Of a stretch of 64,000 nt of DNA, positions 39,198-52,419 are shown piece by piece; the first letter of the stretch is position 1, and each line of letters starts with the position of its first letter. The DNA is taken from NCBI GenBank assembly GCA_025642065.1, contig JAODUP010000349.1:249501-313500 (forward strand), in the 5' to 3' direction. The notes beneath the pieces are model-generated. The model saw only the letters and a list, made by a program, of their open reading frames with translations. It made no database searches and was not told the origin of the DNA. The DNA comes from Paralvinella palmiformis (taxonomy: Eukaryota > Annelida > Polychaeta > Terebellida > Alvinellidae). The translations under genes were made by a program, and so were the position numbers.

Positions 39198-40114
39198 CAG
39201 AGAACGTATTGTTACTTACAGTCATCAGAGGGCAGCACCAATATCAGCAAGTCGCCAATACTCATTCTCAGCTGTCTAGCGCACACGCAGAAACCTCCAA
39301 ACACACACGTATATATATATATATATATATATCACCACTGTGTCGCCATGACCCTTATTCAATGAACTCCAACTTCATAGAATATAATATTTTTGCTACA
39401 AGACGTATATACTGTTTCATTCATCTCGATTATAGATCAACTGCCAAATCAAAGGAATCTTTAGGCCTTCAAATTTTAATAAACACTGAGGCTTTAATCA
39501 ATCAGACTCTATAGTTAGCTTTGACTAATTTATTGGAATTAGTGGTTGAATGATATTTTATAAGAAGTAACCCAAATGCCTTTAATAAAGTTTAATGTAC
39601 ACCCTAGAATTGCTTGAAAATACTAACTTGGTGCACTATGACCGGGGAGGGGGGGTTTGTCCTCCCCCCCCCCGCATATATACATACCCAAACTAAACCA
39701 GTTTCCGTGTTGCGGCCACCTTTGTGTTTAGTCTATCATGAGTCATAAAGGTCTTTATTAAGCAAATGTTTATTTAAATGGACAGCATTTCAACTACTCT
39801 TTCAATGATGAACTATCTTTGAAATCAGGCTGAACTACTTAAATACCAATTACAAGTAATCAGTAGCTTGCATTTGTTGGTCTGCATATTAATTATTATA
39901 TTTCACAGACTGACCAATAATTCTTTCATATATAGAAGATCTGTTTAAAATGTATCACAACTTTCCCTAATCCTAAACAAAGAAACAAAAACCAAGACAA
40001 AAAGAAATAAACACTTTTGTCTTTTTAATACAAGCTTAGACCTTAGCGTCTTGCCATTTTCTTATACATACTGTATTGTGCATGTTCAGTAAAAAGCAGA
40101 AAAGTACATATTTC

Positions 40115-40824
40115 CAGGGCTCGAAATTAACAACAACAAAGGCAGCATTTGCACCTCAGTTCCTCCTAAATTCTGCCTATATGTGGCAGAAAAAATATCT
40201 GCTGCCTGGTTTATCAGATCAAAAAAATTACCAAACGTCAATAAAATCATCCCCGACTCCTAAACCAATGGACCTAAAATATACCAACCTGAATAGTTGT
40301 GATGTATGCATGCCCTGGAAATGTCAAGTATTTATCAATGAAATTACTACAGAAAACTAGCATGGGTATTTCATTGGTCCATTACTGTGACACGTTTATG
40401 TTATTATCCAATCAGATGACCCGTACGGATGATAATGTCTTTTTCCCAGTCACCGCTCACCACTTAATAGAGTGTTAGTGTTACAGGCAATTGACAACGG
40501 CACGGATGGAGCTCTCAATAAAAATGGCAGCAAAGCAGCAATACAAAATTATTTCAAGAAAAAGCAGAAGAGTGATGGTAAATTAATCAAATTATGTGCA
40601 ATAATAGGATAATTGTAAGAATCCTTGTTCAGTGCAAACGTGATTGCAACATTGTGTAAAGTATAATTTGACCGTTTTCCAGGGTTGTTTTCACAGACAC
40701 AGAAGACTTAACACCGAGGCCACATTGAATAGCTAATGTATTACAATTAAACACCTCCATGAAATTTGCTGCCAGGAAATTCTATTTGCTGCCTGACAAA
40801 AGACTAATTTAATTTCGAGGCCCG
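40115..40824. mobile_element. hAT-like non-autonomous element with CAGGGCTCGAAATTAA ends
   Basis: The left end CAGGGCTCGAAATTAA and the reverse of the right end (CGGGCCTCGAAATTAA) match at 14 of 16. Next to both ends lie 'ctgcctgg'/'gctgcctg' motifs. A short frame near 40530 reads SKAAIQNYFKKKQKS, like the N-terminus of some transposase-related proteins (weak inference). Related ends occur near 34262-34350 and 60480-60560. Confidence 0.65.
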
Positions 40825-41922
40825 ATTTGATTTTAACTAGTGTAACATATGGACTCATTCCCTACTTAATCTTGTATATATTATTCTAACTATATTTATT
40901 GGATATTATCTACACAGTTATGATTCTGTTCAGAATTAAAGTCCCTCCCTCCAAAATAAACACATTAATATGGTCTAATTAGTGATATATTATCCAGAAA
41001 GCAAGCATGTATATTGATAAGCTCTACACTATTTACCTCAATACTACTGAAAACATTATTGAACATGTGGATTATATACAGCAAAAACAGAAATGCTAGA
41101 GGAGGCATAAAATCACAAAGAATTTTTTCTTCTGCAAAATGTAGTACAAACTTCATGGTTCATAATTTGTTCCATCTTTATATATCACTAGTTTCATGAT
41201 AATATATTGACAAGTAATTTATTTTTGGTTGAGATGTTACCATACTGGTAAACATAACTACATCAGGTTTTTTTTCTCTGTAGTGTCTAATGCGTTGAGG
41301 GTAATCTTACCATTGAGACTTGGCTTTTAAATCTTTAGGGAAACTTATTTCAGTCTGTTTCTTTATTACAATTAACCTTTAAAGTATTTTCATCAGATTT
41401 CACACTTAACAGACTTAACGAAATTAATTACTGACAATTAAGGCAGCCAGAGCAACAAGTGCATCATATAATAGTTCCAGCCAAAAACATATTTATGAAC
41501 GAGTCTCTTAATGAAAAGACTGCCTGTCGTTACTTAACTGTTATGACAGCATTATGTCTGCAGAATATAAATAAAGCTGATGATTGAAGTATTTAATTTT
41601 AGATTCTTTTGTTATCTATTTAATTTTTAACTTAATTTAGACACGACTGTTATACTAAGGGACAACATTAATTGAAATTACAACAGCTACAATTGATCTT
41701 TAAAAAATAACTAATGTTTATAATAGCATATTTTCCACTAAGAACAGCTTCAAATATTCAAACACATTGCTGATGAATACATTGCTGGACTGCTTTGGAA
41801 TTAAAACACACCATAGACAAATGTTCTCAATGGTTTCCTTAAATAAGTAAAACAAATCAAACACAAATGGAAGATAAACAATTAGATAAAGTTACACACC
41901 ATAATGATTGTAAAATGCACGT

Positions 41923-41928
41923 TTTATT
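41923..41928 (-). promoter_or_regulatory. Candidate MGRN1 polyadenylation signal
   Basis: TTTATT on the plus strand is AATAAA on the minus strand, about 960 bases after the MGRN1 stop codon at 42887. This is only a candidate; no downstream GT-rich element was evaluated and other sites are possible. Confidence 0.3.
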
Positions 41929-42886
41929 TAATGACTAATTCACCATGAATACAATGGTGCTGAGTTTCAGTGACGCAATACAATGATAAAACCAATATCA
42001 AGCATAAAAACACCATCACTACAAGTTTTATATTATCCTGTGTAAAATAATACAGGCAATAATATAAATAATTAAATTTATGTTATAATACCTGAAGATA
42101 AGTCATAAGCCATCTTAACATCATCATATGATGGTCATGATGATGAACATCAAACAAGTGGCAAATAATATTACCTGTATTAGGTGTAATGAATATGGAA
42201 ATAGTATCAGTCTTCAAAGCACAGAAATAAATGTTAAGGCTACCATAATGAAATGTCCAGAGACCAAGATTTTAGTTCTATTACAAAAACCTGAAGAAAA
42301 AAAACTGAAACGAATTATAAATCTGTCTAAAACCAGAATTTAACTTAAGTTGCTTGATATCACTTCGATAAAGTTGTTAAATGCAGGGCCAAAGTAAAAA
42401 CATGTCTCATTCACTCAGCTAAATAATCATCCATTTAAAAATTGTGTTAAATAAATAATAAATGAACTGCCTCACACACAGACATATGTCAATCTTACAA
42501 GTGTATAATATCACTGACAATCAATCATCTGACACAAAGATAATGCTAAAACTGTACAAAGTGATACTAATTTTGCATTATAACTGGCCAGAGTGCTTAA
42601 CATGAACTGAATATGAATGACAAATCATTAAAAAAATGTACTAGATAAATTATGATAACACACACACGCAAACACGCATGCACACTATAATCAGCCAGCC
42701 TTTTTACAATATAATTCCGGACTAAATTAATCACAAAATTATCATTACTTTAGTTCAATGCAGTTTATAACATACCTCAGTGACACAATTAAGATCATTC
42801 ACTGAATATGAATTATAGATGTTACCCTTCCAAACTAACACGATGTCACAGACCCCTTATCACTACTAAATGATTCTCCGATGAGT

Positions 42887-43309
42887 TCACGCCATTGTTG
42901 GATCCTCTCTATCACTGGACAAAGAACGCCTCTTTATTGGACCTTGGTGCTCCAGAAGCCCTTTGGTGCTCTCTGTACTACTGTAGCTTGATCCAGAGCC
43001 ATCTGGCTGTCCAGAAATACTTGGCAAAATGTGATCCATATTAGTTGATGTAACAGAATCCGGTACATCATCACCAGCAGCAGTGGGCTGCTTCCTCATC
43101 ATTACAGGACTGGGTTCGTAACGTATATCTGGATCATCTGTCACTGCTTGCTCCATTTTCAATGGATCTGAAAATTGACAATAGCTACTACAAATTGATG
43201 CTTCTTTCATATCTAAATCTTAGCTAACCAATGACATGTATGAAAATTATTTTGGTTGTTTGTTACAAGTCAAAACTTTTACTACAGTTGTGATACAGGA
43301 ATGTACTGA

Positions 43310-43348
<39 letters not shown>

Positions 43349-46300
43349 ACAAGGTAATTGTCTGTCTACTTGTGTTATTATTTCCACACACAAAACAACA
43401 ACAGCAACAACATTTCTAAAACTCACCTATATACTCATAATCTGCCTCTGATGATGATCTCTCTATCTTTGAATGATCTACAGGTCAATAGAAAATAAAT
43501 TATTTTATGTTAACTCTGATTTGCACTTCCAATTAAAATATGTCTTCTGAGATAAAGCTTTTCTCTTGAGCACACAACTGCATCTATCTAATCAAACAAA
43601 ATATCTGTGTTATTTAGATAAGAAAAATTAATATTTCTACATTATATCAGTGGTTATGATTGCATATGAGTCAACATGGGTACTGCAGTCCTATCTAGTT
43701 TTGGCCTATTTGTATGGAAAACATTTGATAAAACAAAGACATATTAAATCTCCACAGTTCATGAAAATGTGAAGCAACATCCAACACTAAGGAAAAGAGG
43801 TAGTGTGTGTGCCATGGTTCCCACAGCCAAAGAAATATTCTTTTTCAGAAACATTTCCAGGATTTATTGTTCTAAGTGGATTTTTTCACCGGCAATATAT
43901 ATATATATATGGGGGGAGGGTACAATGTTAAACAGTGCCAGGTCTAAGCAAACAATTATTTAGTTCAATCATGGTTACATGTCAAAGGTCTTCTGACCTA
44001 TCTTGCATAAGTTCAAACAATCATCATGCCAAGAAAATCTAGTGTGACAATAACAGTCCATGAACACACTATTATTTGATTTTTCAGGGTAAGTAAATAA
44101 ATGTCAAACTCAAGTTTACTGTTGCATCACCTACAAATACACACCATTCCAGCACTTTTTCTACTATATTTTTCAGTTAACAGATGATTAAATATCTAGG
44201 TATTACAAATAAAGTACACAAACAGCTTTTAAATGATTAATTGCTGGTGAAAATATTTCCGTCTCAGCATTATAGTATTAATTTGGCATTTAAATGACTA
44301 AAAGTATTGTTACCATGGCATTAAAAAGCCTGTTTTCATACCTATACATTCATAATCAGTTTCGCATCTCTCTCTTCTGTCAATATCTCCAGCTTCTGTC
44401 ACAGAGCCTGCTGATACCAAGCTGGTTGGCCTCGGCATCTGGATATATACACAATATTTTGTTGAGTGGTAAACATATTAATAAAGATGACAAATATACA
44501 GTGACCATACATTAAACTAAACTGGAAGAGAAATGTGAAAATATGTTGGACTACATGTAGATTGAGGTATCTGTTATTTAATTTGTTATCATCTACTTTG
44601 AGATGGACATGAACACATCACACGAAGGATGCCTGATTTATTATAAGATGAAGATTTATCATTTAGATGAGCATGGGTTTCATAATGACTTTACAACACT
44701 AAACTCCATCTGCAAGTGAAAGGCATGCCAGTTGTCATGCCAGTTGTCCCATCAATGCTATTACTTTTTTGGGATGGTAACATGAATCACACCGGTAAAT
44801 AGGAATGATTTGTTAGCTAGAACTTCGATGTCTAATTGTTAAGTAATCCTGTCAGTTTCTCTGTAGTCCAGTCATCTATGGAATAATTCAGGACAGCAGC
44901 ATTCTCATCAGATATGGGACAGAAAGACATCCTGGTACAAGGGTGTAAATAACTGTGATAACTTTAGCAATCTGATGCTCCCCAAGTAATTCCGATCCAT
45001 TCTAATCCTAAATATGGAAAAACTTAATTGATGTAAACTGAATACCAGATACCTTTCACAGGGCATCACTTATGTTAAAATATCAATGTTTGGTATATTA
45101 AATACAAAACAAAATATGTTAAAAAGCCAATATACTGATAATCAGAATGTCTGCTGACAGTGACAATTTATCTGAACCCATGTCTTTGATATGGACCAAA
45201 TGAATTTAAATTATGTTCTGTTTAAAAAGATGTCTCATTTGTAATGCTGGTCAATAACAAACACCAACATGTGGTCAACCAACAAGTCAAGATTCCGAGT
45301 TCCTATTATCTAACTAATGCTACGATTATGTTTAGTCATCAACATTGTTTTGATCTGCAGTGTTGCAGCGTTTGCACAACAACAACACACAACAATTCAT
45401 TTTATGGTTCTTTTCCCCTCTTACAAGGGAGTTGGTCGGTGGGTTGCCACAACTGCTGTCTCCATTTTACCCGATCTTGCACATTTACCTTATTCAGCCT
45501 ACACTCTCATATCCTTGACCTGATTCCATGTCTTCCTCCACCTCTCACACTATCCACCTCATTAATACAACATGCTTCTTTTCACCCAGTGATTATTATC
45601 TTTCCATAACGTCTCCCTCAGCTCTATACTTGGCATCTTATCCCTCAGAGACACACCACACATCCATCGCAGTATTCTCATCTCTGTCCACTCAAATTGT
45701 CCTATCTGATCTGCATTCATGGCGCCAAGTCTCACTTCCATACACCACTGCACTCCTTACACATGTCACATACAACTTCTTTTTTAACTTTAATGACACA
45801 TCCTTTCTTGTTAAGATTCCTGACACCTGTTTTCCCATGCATAAACCACTCTCACAAGTACTGTCATCTCAACAGTTCTTCCCTGAAACCATCACCATTG
45901 TCTTGCTAATGTTAACCGTTAACCCTTTTTCTTCCTTTCCCTTTTTCCATCTCAATCCCTGCTCCTTCATTTCCACCATGCCCCCAGCCACCAACAACAA
46001 ATCATCTGCATACAACTGTTCCCATGGCAATTCCTTTCTGGCCTTGTATGTCAGTCCTTTCATAGCAGCCACAATATGGACTGACATACTCCAACCTTCA
46101 CCTTAAGCTCCTCATCTGTTCCCATGGTTTGTTTTCACCACTGTCCTTGCATTATCATACACTGTCATTACCCCTTTCACCAGCCATTCTTCAACCCCCA
46201 GTTTCCTCAATGCCCACCAGAGCAATTCTCTCGGCACTCTATCAAATGCCCTCTCTTGGTCACCAAATGGATAAAGCAATGCCTAATTTATGCCAGAAAC

Positions 46301-49234
46301 TTCTCTTGCAGCTGCCATGCTATGAACATTGGATCAGTTGTCCCATTCCCAGCCATAAATCCAAAAGGTAAACCCTCCCCAATACATTCATTTTACCTTC
46401 TAACAGATTTATTGCCCAATATAACCCACACGCCAATGGCTCATCTTTCCCTTTGTATATTGGTATAAGAGTACTCAGCTCCTAGTCCCTCATGTCACAG
46501 ATGTTTGTCATTTTCTTTACTCTTGCCTGATTAACTGCATGAATGATTTCAGCTACCAGCTGTGTCAGTCCCTCCCACCTATCATCTGTCCAACTGCTCT
46601 CTTCACCTACATCTCTATGATACTCTCTCTCGGATCTTCTCTATCCTACCTTCTACCATTCCATCCAGGTGTCCTGCTTAGGCATCATCAGGTGACTGTG
46701 GTAGTCAATCCACCTGATGAGTATGTAACAAACTTGTTCTTATCTTTCTTGAACTGTGTTTTACACACAACCATCTCTACTGTATCTCAATACATCCTAA
46801 GCCTTTTTTTTTCAAAGCCAAATCCTCCATGCACGCCTTCGTACTTATCACCCTTGTCCAACGTGCCATGCCCACTCAAGTCTCCACCAAGAACCACCAT
46901 CTCAAACACTTCTTCAGTCTGTCTACCGAGTTGGGGGTGCCTCCATGGTCTATCGGTAGCGTGTTGGACCACAGATCACTACCACCTGTGTTCGAATCTC
47001 GGTGTGGGCATATCTGAAGGTTGTTTCATCTTTGACTTCACTTCATTACATTTGGGGGTCACTTGGCCCATTTAGCCTACCATGTGCACAAAAGTGGCCA
47101 TAAAACACCAATCACGTCTACCAAATCATATATAGTATTCCAAAACCTACTCTAGCTGGCTTCATCCAACTTGTGGCATGTATCCAGAGATTATATTGAT
47201 CAAACAATCTCGAATCGCCAGCTTCACCATCATCAGACATTCACTCACATGCTCCATTTCAGCCATTTTGTCTAGAAATTCCTCTGACATCACTACACCC
47301 ACACCACAATACCCATACGGACATCCTTGCCATTATATAAGTGTGTAATGGCTGTAATTAGACTTAATAGCTGTGATAGTGCAGTTAGTTAGAGCGTAGG
47401 ACTCGTAGCCGAATGGTTGCAGGTTCGAGGCTCCGTGAGCTGCAATGTCGTCATCATGTGGCAACTGGTTCACTCATCCATAACAAATTTAGTACCTGGC
47501 AGGATGCGATGGCTATGTGTTTGAGTAATGCTTTGCGCCTATAATGGCAGCATGCGTTGTATGGTCCCTTGGGAGTTGAGATGTGTGCTGGGTGGAAACA
47601 GGTCTGAGTCAGGGAGAATAATATTGTAAAGTGCCTTAGAGCAGCTATCTAGCTGAATAGGGTGCTATATAAATGTCATGTATTATTATTATTATATTAT
47701 TAATAGCAATGAATCTGATTAACTAAAAATTCAGCATAATTATTTGAAGTCTAGGTCATACAGAAATAAGTTCAAATTCAGCTGAATGAAAGAAATCTAA
47801 GTATATTCAATTAATGTGTTCTGATTTAATACATCATTGCATCATGATCTTGCCAGATTTACTGAATGCTTTCATTTAATGGGACGTTTTATTAATTTAT
47901 TTATTAACTAACTATATTTCACTCTACAAAACAATGGCTACAATATTACTACCTTTAGAAGAAAGATGATATTAAACCATAAAATTAAAATATTAGCAAA
48001 AAATACAGAATTTTGAACAAGCATTCATAGTCTGTCTTTTTCCATGTACAAACCTTAGCAGTCTCATTTACAATATCAACACAGATGCCATCAAAGTTAT
48101 CATCTGTGTGCTGCCCTGTATCTGACCCTGGCTTGTTTGTTTGACTCTGTGAATGTCTGCAACAGATAACAGACAGTAGTTGACTACAGTTACAAAATGG
48201 TTGAGTTTATCACAAAATTCCTCTAAATAATAACAACACTAAATAAAGCTCACCTAGACATGACAAGAAATGTTCTCTTAGTTGATTATTTATTAAGTAC
48301 TTTTGAAATTAATGCTCAATCAAACCTGTCCTGTACGTATTTAATGAGCACTGACAGTGGCAGGGGACAAGTGTATATAATCAATCTCAAAATAAATTAT
48401 ATATAAAACAAATTAATGGTCATTCTAATAAAAGCAACATCACACTTCTCAATAAGTCTGAGATGCCAGAACCACCACACATCTATTAATACTGGTTATT
48501 ATAGAAAAACTTACTTGCTACTGTTTCTTGATTTTCCTGAAGACTTGCTGGAGTCACTTCTTACAACGCATACAGTGGCATCAGGTACAGCACTAGATCG
48601 TTGTTTATCTACTGCTGGTGACACCAGATTGTGCATCTCTTCCTTTGCCTCTTCCAAATGAGAGCTACCTTTATGTGAATGAATGCTTCGACCTGAACTA
48701 GAAGATGCCTTCCTGTAGGATATACATTGATATTATGATTACTTAATATAGATGAATAATCAGAATGATTGATAACTTGAAAACACACACAAGATTAAAC
48801 TGTAACCAACAAGATCATTCACTTAAACCCATTATTTGAGCAAGATCTAACAAGAGATGGTTTTTCATACACCGTTAACTTACCTTCTAAGACGCCTGCG
48901 ACTAACCAAAGGACTTTGTTCCGGTGAAGCTGTCTGACTGTTTGCGGTTGCTCTTTCAGTTGCTGAATAACAAAGACAACACCATTAAAACATGGTTGAG
49001 AAAACAAATGCTAAAGAGAGTGTGTGTGTGTGTGTGTGTGTTATAGAGAATACATTAATTTATGAGACAGGATGGGAAAAGGGAGGGGGGGGTTCATTAA
49101 TATATAAATTATGCTTAAATAACAATTATGAAATAGTTCATTAAATTCTTTACAAATCTTCTGCTTTCCTCTGGAAGAAAAACATAGTGCTAACAACAAC
49201 AAAACATGTGTGTGTGTGTATATGTATGTATGTG

Positions 49235-49275
<41 letters not shown>

Positions 49276-49415
49276 ATGTATGTGTGTATGTATGTATATA
49301 TATATGTGTATGTTATATATGTGTGTGTGTATATATATATGTGATATATATATATATATATATATGTGTTAGTATGTATGTGTATATATATATGTATGTG
49401 TATGTATTTGTAGTG

Positions 49416-49448
<33 letters not shown>

Positions 49449-52388
49449 ATATGTTGTGTATAATATATATATATATTATATAATGTATTGTATATTTGTA
49501 TATGTTGTATATATAATATATATATATATATATTTAACTTTTCTTATCCATTACTGTAATTACAATCTTAAATGATATATATTTGTATGTAGTACATAAC
49601 TATTGTTGTAATGATAATATTGTAGAGTTTGGAAATAAATCATTCATTCATTCATTCATATAAAGTTAGATACTCAGCCTTACCCATTGTGTCACCAATT
49701 ATATTTGCTTCTAACTGTTAATTAATAACATGGACAATCTATTCATGGTGTTACCTGTGATTTCTCAATGTATTTACATGCTACAACAATTAAAGTCCAG
49801 TGATAAACTGAAAGACCATATAGTTTGTTATCATGAAGCAGTATGTGTCTTTACATTTGATGTTTTGGGAATCAGGCCTAAACACTGGCAGATGATAATG
49901 ATTGATGTTTTACAGCCACATTTGTGCACATGTTAGGCTAAATGGATCGAGCAACCTCCAAAGATAATGAAGCAAAGTCAAAGATGAAACACCCTTCAGA
50001 TATGCCCACACCAAGATTCAAACTCAGGTGGTAGTGATATGTGATCCAATGTGCTACCAACTAGACCACGGAGGTGCCCCATAAAACACTGGCAAACATG
50101 CCTGCTAGGTATATATATATTCCAATAAAATATGTCAATTGTTTTATTATAAACAACTGATACTGCATAATGGTGTGGAGTAATTGCCATACCAAAAGCC
50201 ACACTGTAAGCAGCTTGAACTCAACAACATTGAGAAAATGGAAGCCGCACTGACTACCTTGAGCAACAAACATCTAACGATAACTGTGAGCAACATATTG
50301 TTTACTATACAAACACTTTACTATGACAATCGACACTGAAGTTGCAATTAATTACAACAAATTTCTAACTCTTTTTGGACAAGGAGCAACTGGTCAACTG
50401 TATTCCTACACTCACACTGAATATGAGAACACTTAAACTGGACATTTATGCGAATAAAAAGCAGCTGACACAATACCAAATTAAGCAACAACAGAGGGAT
50501 GACATAACTGTTTTACAAAACAAGGCTCAGCAAAAACAATGAAGCCATGTTCACAATGACTGCCACTAGTCTTAAACTAGAATAAAAACAAGTACAAGGT
50601 GCTAATAAAGATGACGAGAAACAACCGGATGGGACACTCCATACAGACCAGGCATGAGAGTGGCCTTTGAAAGAAAATCTTGAATAGTGGGAAAGGAAAT
50701 CGCACAGCAAAGTGAGCCACAAGCAGCAGGAGCTGTTAAGCCCCCTCGAGAGAAAAAATAATGTTTTGTAAATTTTTTGAATAATCTGAGACTACTTGAG
50801 TGTGGACAAAACATGCCTTTTGCAAGAGAAAGTTTCTTCAAACAACTAGTTTGACCCATTTCCCAAAACGTTATTTTTGGCTCTGGAAAAACTGGAAATC
50901 CAACAAAAAACTGGAAAACTCTCATCCCTGAGAGACGCAGATGCCATTTATTTTAACATTCTGAACAAATCACCACTCACTGTCTATCCTATACAGACAT
51001 GAAATTGCAGATAAGACATAACAGTCACAATACACAGCTGTGAGAAAGGTCCGATGACACAACAACTCGGGTATTAAACAAATGAGCTAATACAAAGCAG
51101 ACATGGCTTACCCTCAGCAAGTAGACGATCTAGCTCAGGATTCTCTCCTTATGTTATGAACAAATTACAAGTAAGACTCAAACCAACATGATATACATAT
51201 TTCTTCATGTTCATGATTTTGTATCCCATACAGCAGTATAAGTTAATGACATTCTATGTAAAATATATTGTTTAAAGGCTTAAATGGTTTATTCAGATAT
51301 TCCATCCAAACCATAACTGTAAAAAAAGACAAATATATTTGGCAAAGGATTCAATTAAAAAAAATCCTGACTGATAAATATATATTCAAAAAGAAAATGT
51401 AATCTATTGTACTAAAACTACTGTAGTATAACAAAGTAAGTACTGCAACTGTGAGCTATCATTGAGTTAACATAAAGCTAGAGATTGACAGATGGATGAT
51501 GACATACCATCAGGATAACTGTTTCTGGTTGTACCTGTTGTGATGCTGGGCATTGAAGTCCCATTTAATGCTTCAAGAAGTGAGACAGCCTCATACCCAG
51601 GTGGGATGCCTTCCTGTGATGGAGATGTCTCCTCCGATGTGTCTGTATTTGATGTCTAGAAAATGTTAAAGATGAGGTATGAAAAAAATAATAATAACCA
51701 TGTTCACACACACACACACAGAGAGAAAGAGAGGGGGGGAGAGTTAGATAAGTCATCCATCTATAACTGCACAGAATTCCCTTCTAAATACACAAAATCA
51801 ATTAGGGTACAGTAAAGTACAGTGGAAAAAATGTCAGCAAGAATAAATGACAATATGAACAGTCTTGGTAAACAAATGCAATGAACAGAAGTCGAGGAGA
51901 TATGATTTATGAACAGGTTAAAGCTGACTATTAAACTACATGTGATGGGGGGTCAGTAAAAATGTTATTAACCTATTCCTACACTGTAAACAAATGTTCT
52001 CTATCCCTGCCCCTGTTGTTAAACCGACACTTACCTGACTACTCGGTAAAGGAAGCTGGGTCACCTTCTTCCTCATTGCACGTATCTGTAGAAGGGCACG
52101 AAACGGTGATCGGCATATTGGACAGTTGCTGGCCTGGTAGCGCAGATTATCAGCACAGCCATTACACAAACAAAGATGGCGACAGGGTAGAATTAAGGTG
52201 TCGCGCATTTCAACAAGACAGATCACACATTCGGAGCTTGTGTCTTCCAGGTCATCATCCTGAAGGAAAGCGGAGTAATATTTTGCTGCACAAAACACAT
52301 ATTAGCTATGAACTGGTAGCATGGTTCTTTGACAACAATCAAGATGAACAAAATTCAACTCTTGCCACCAAATTTGATCTGTGTGATT

Positions 52389-52419
<31 letters not shown>

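Larger units (their letters stand above)
37612..42886. other. BRAT1-MGRN1 intergenic region
   Basis: Apart from the fold-back (38272-38819), SINE (38838-39197), TA run (39310-39332), a G-run/C-run (39644-39673) and the hAT-like element (40115-40824), this is A+T-rich sequence with no coding signal. The first few hundred bases above 37612 should hold the BRAT1 promoter, but I see no recognisable core element. The last kilobase is probably the MGRN1 3' UTR. Confidence 0.6.

Noticed and set aside
46932..47010. Possible tRNA genes at the SINE heads (also 4621, 12300, 38838, 47365, 49990-50080)
   Set aside because: A and B boxes are present but the acceptor and anticodon stems do not pair and each continues into a SINE body and tail.
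45244..47075. Long plus-strand open frames (up to 192 codons)
   Set aside because: They are the antisense of a decayed LINE whose endonuclease, RT and C-terminal motifs are on the minus strand.
49187..49463. Open frames reading VCVYVC / IYIYIY
   Set aside because: Translation of a TG/TA microsatellite.
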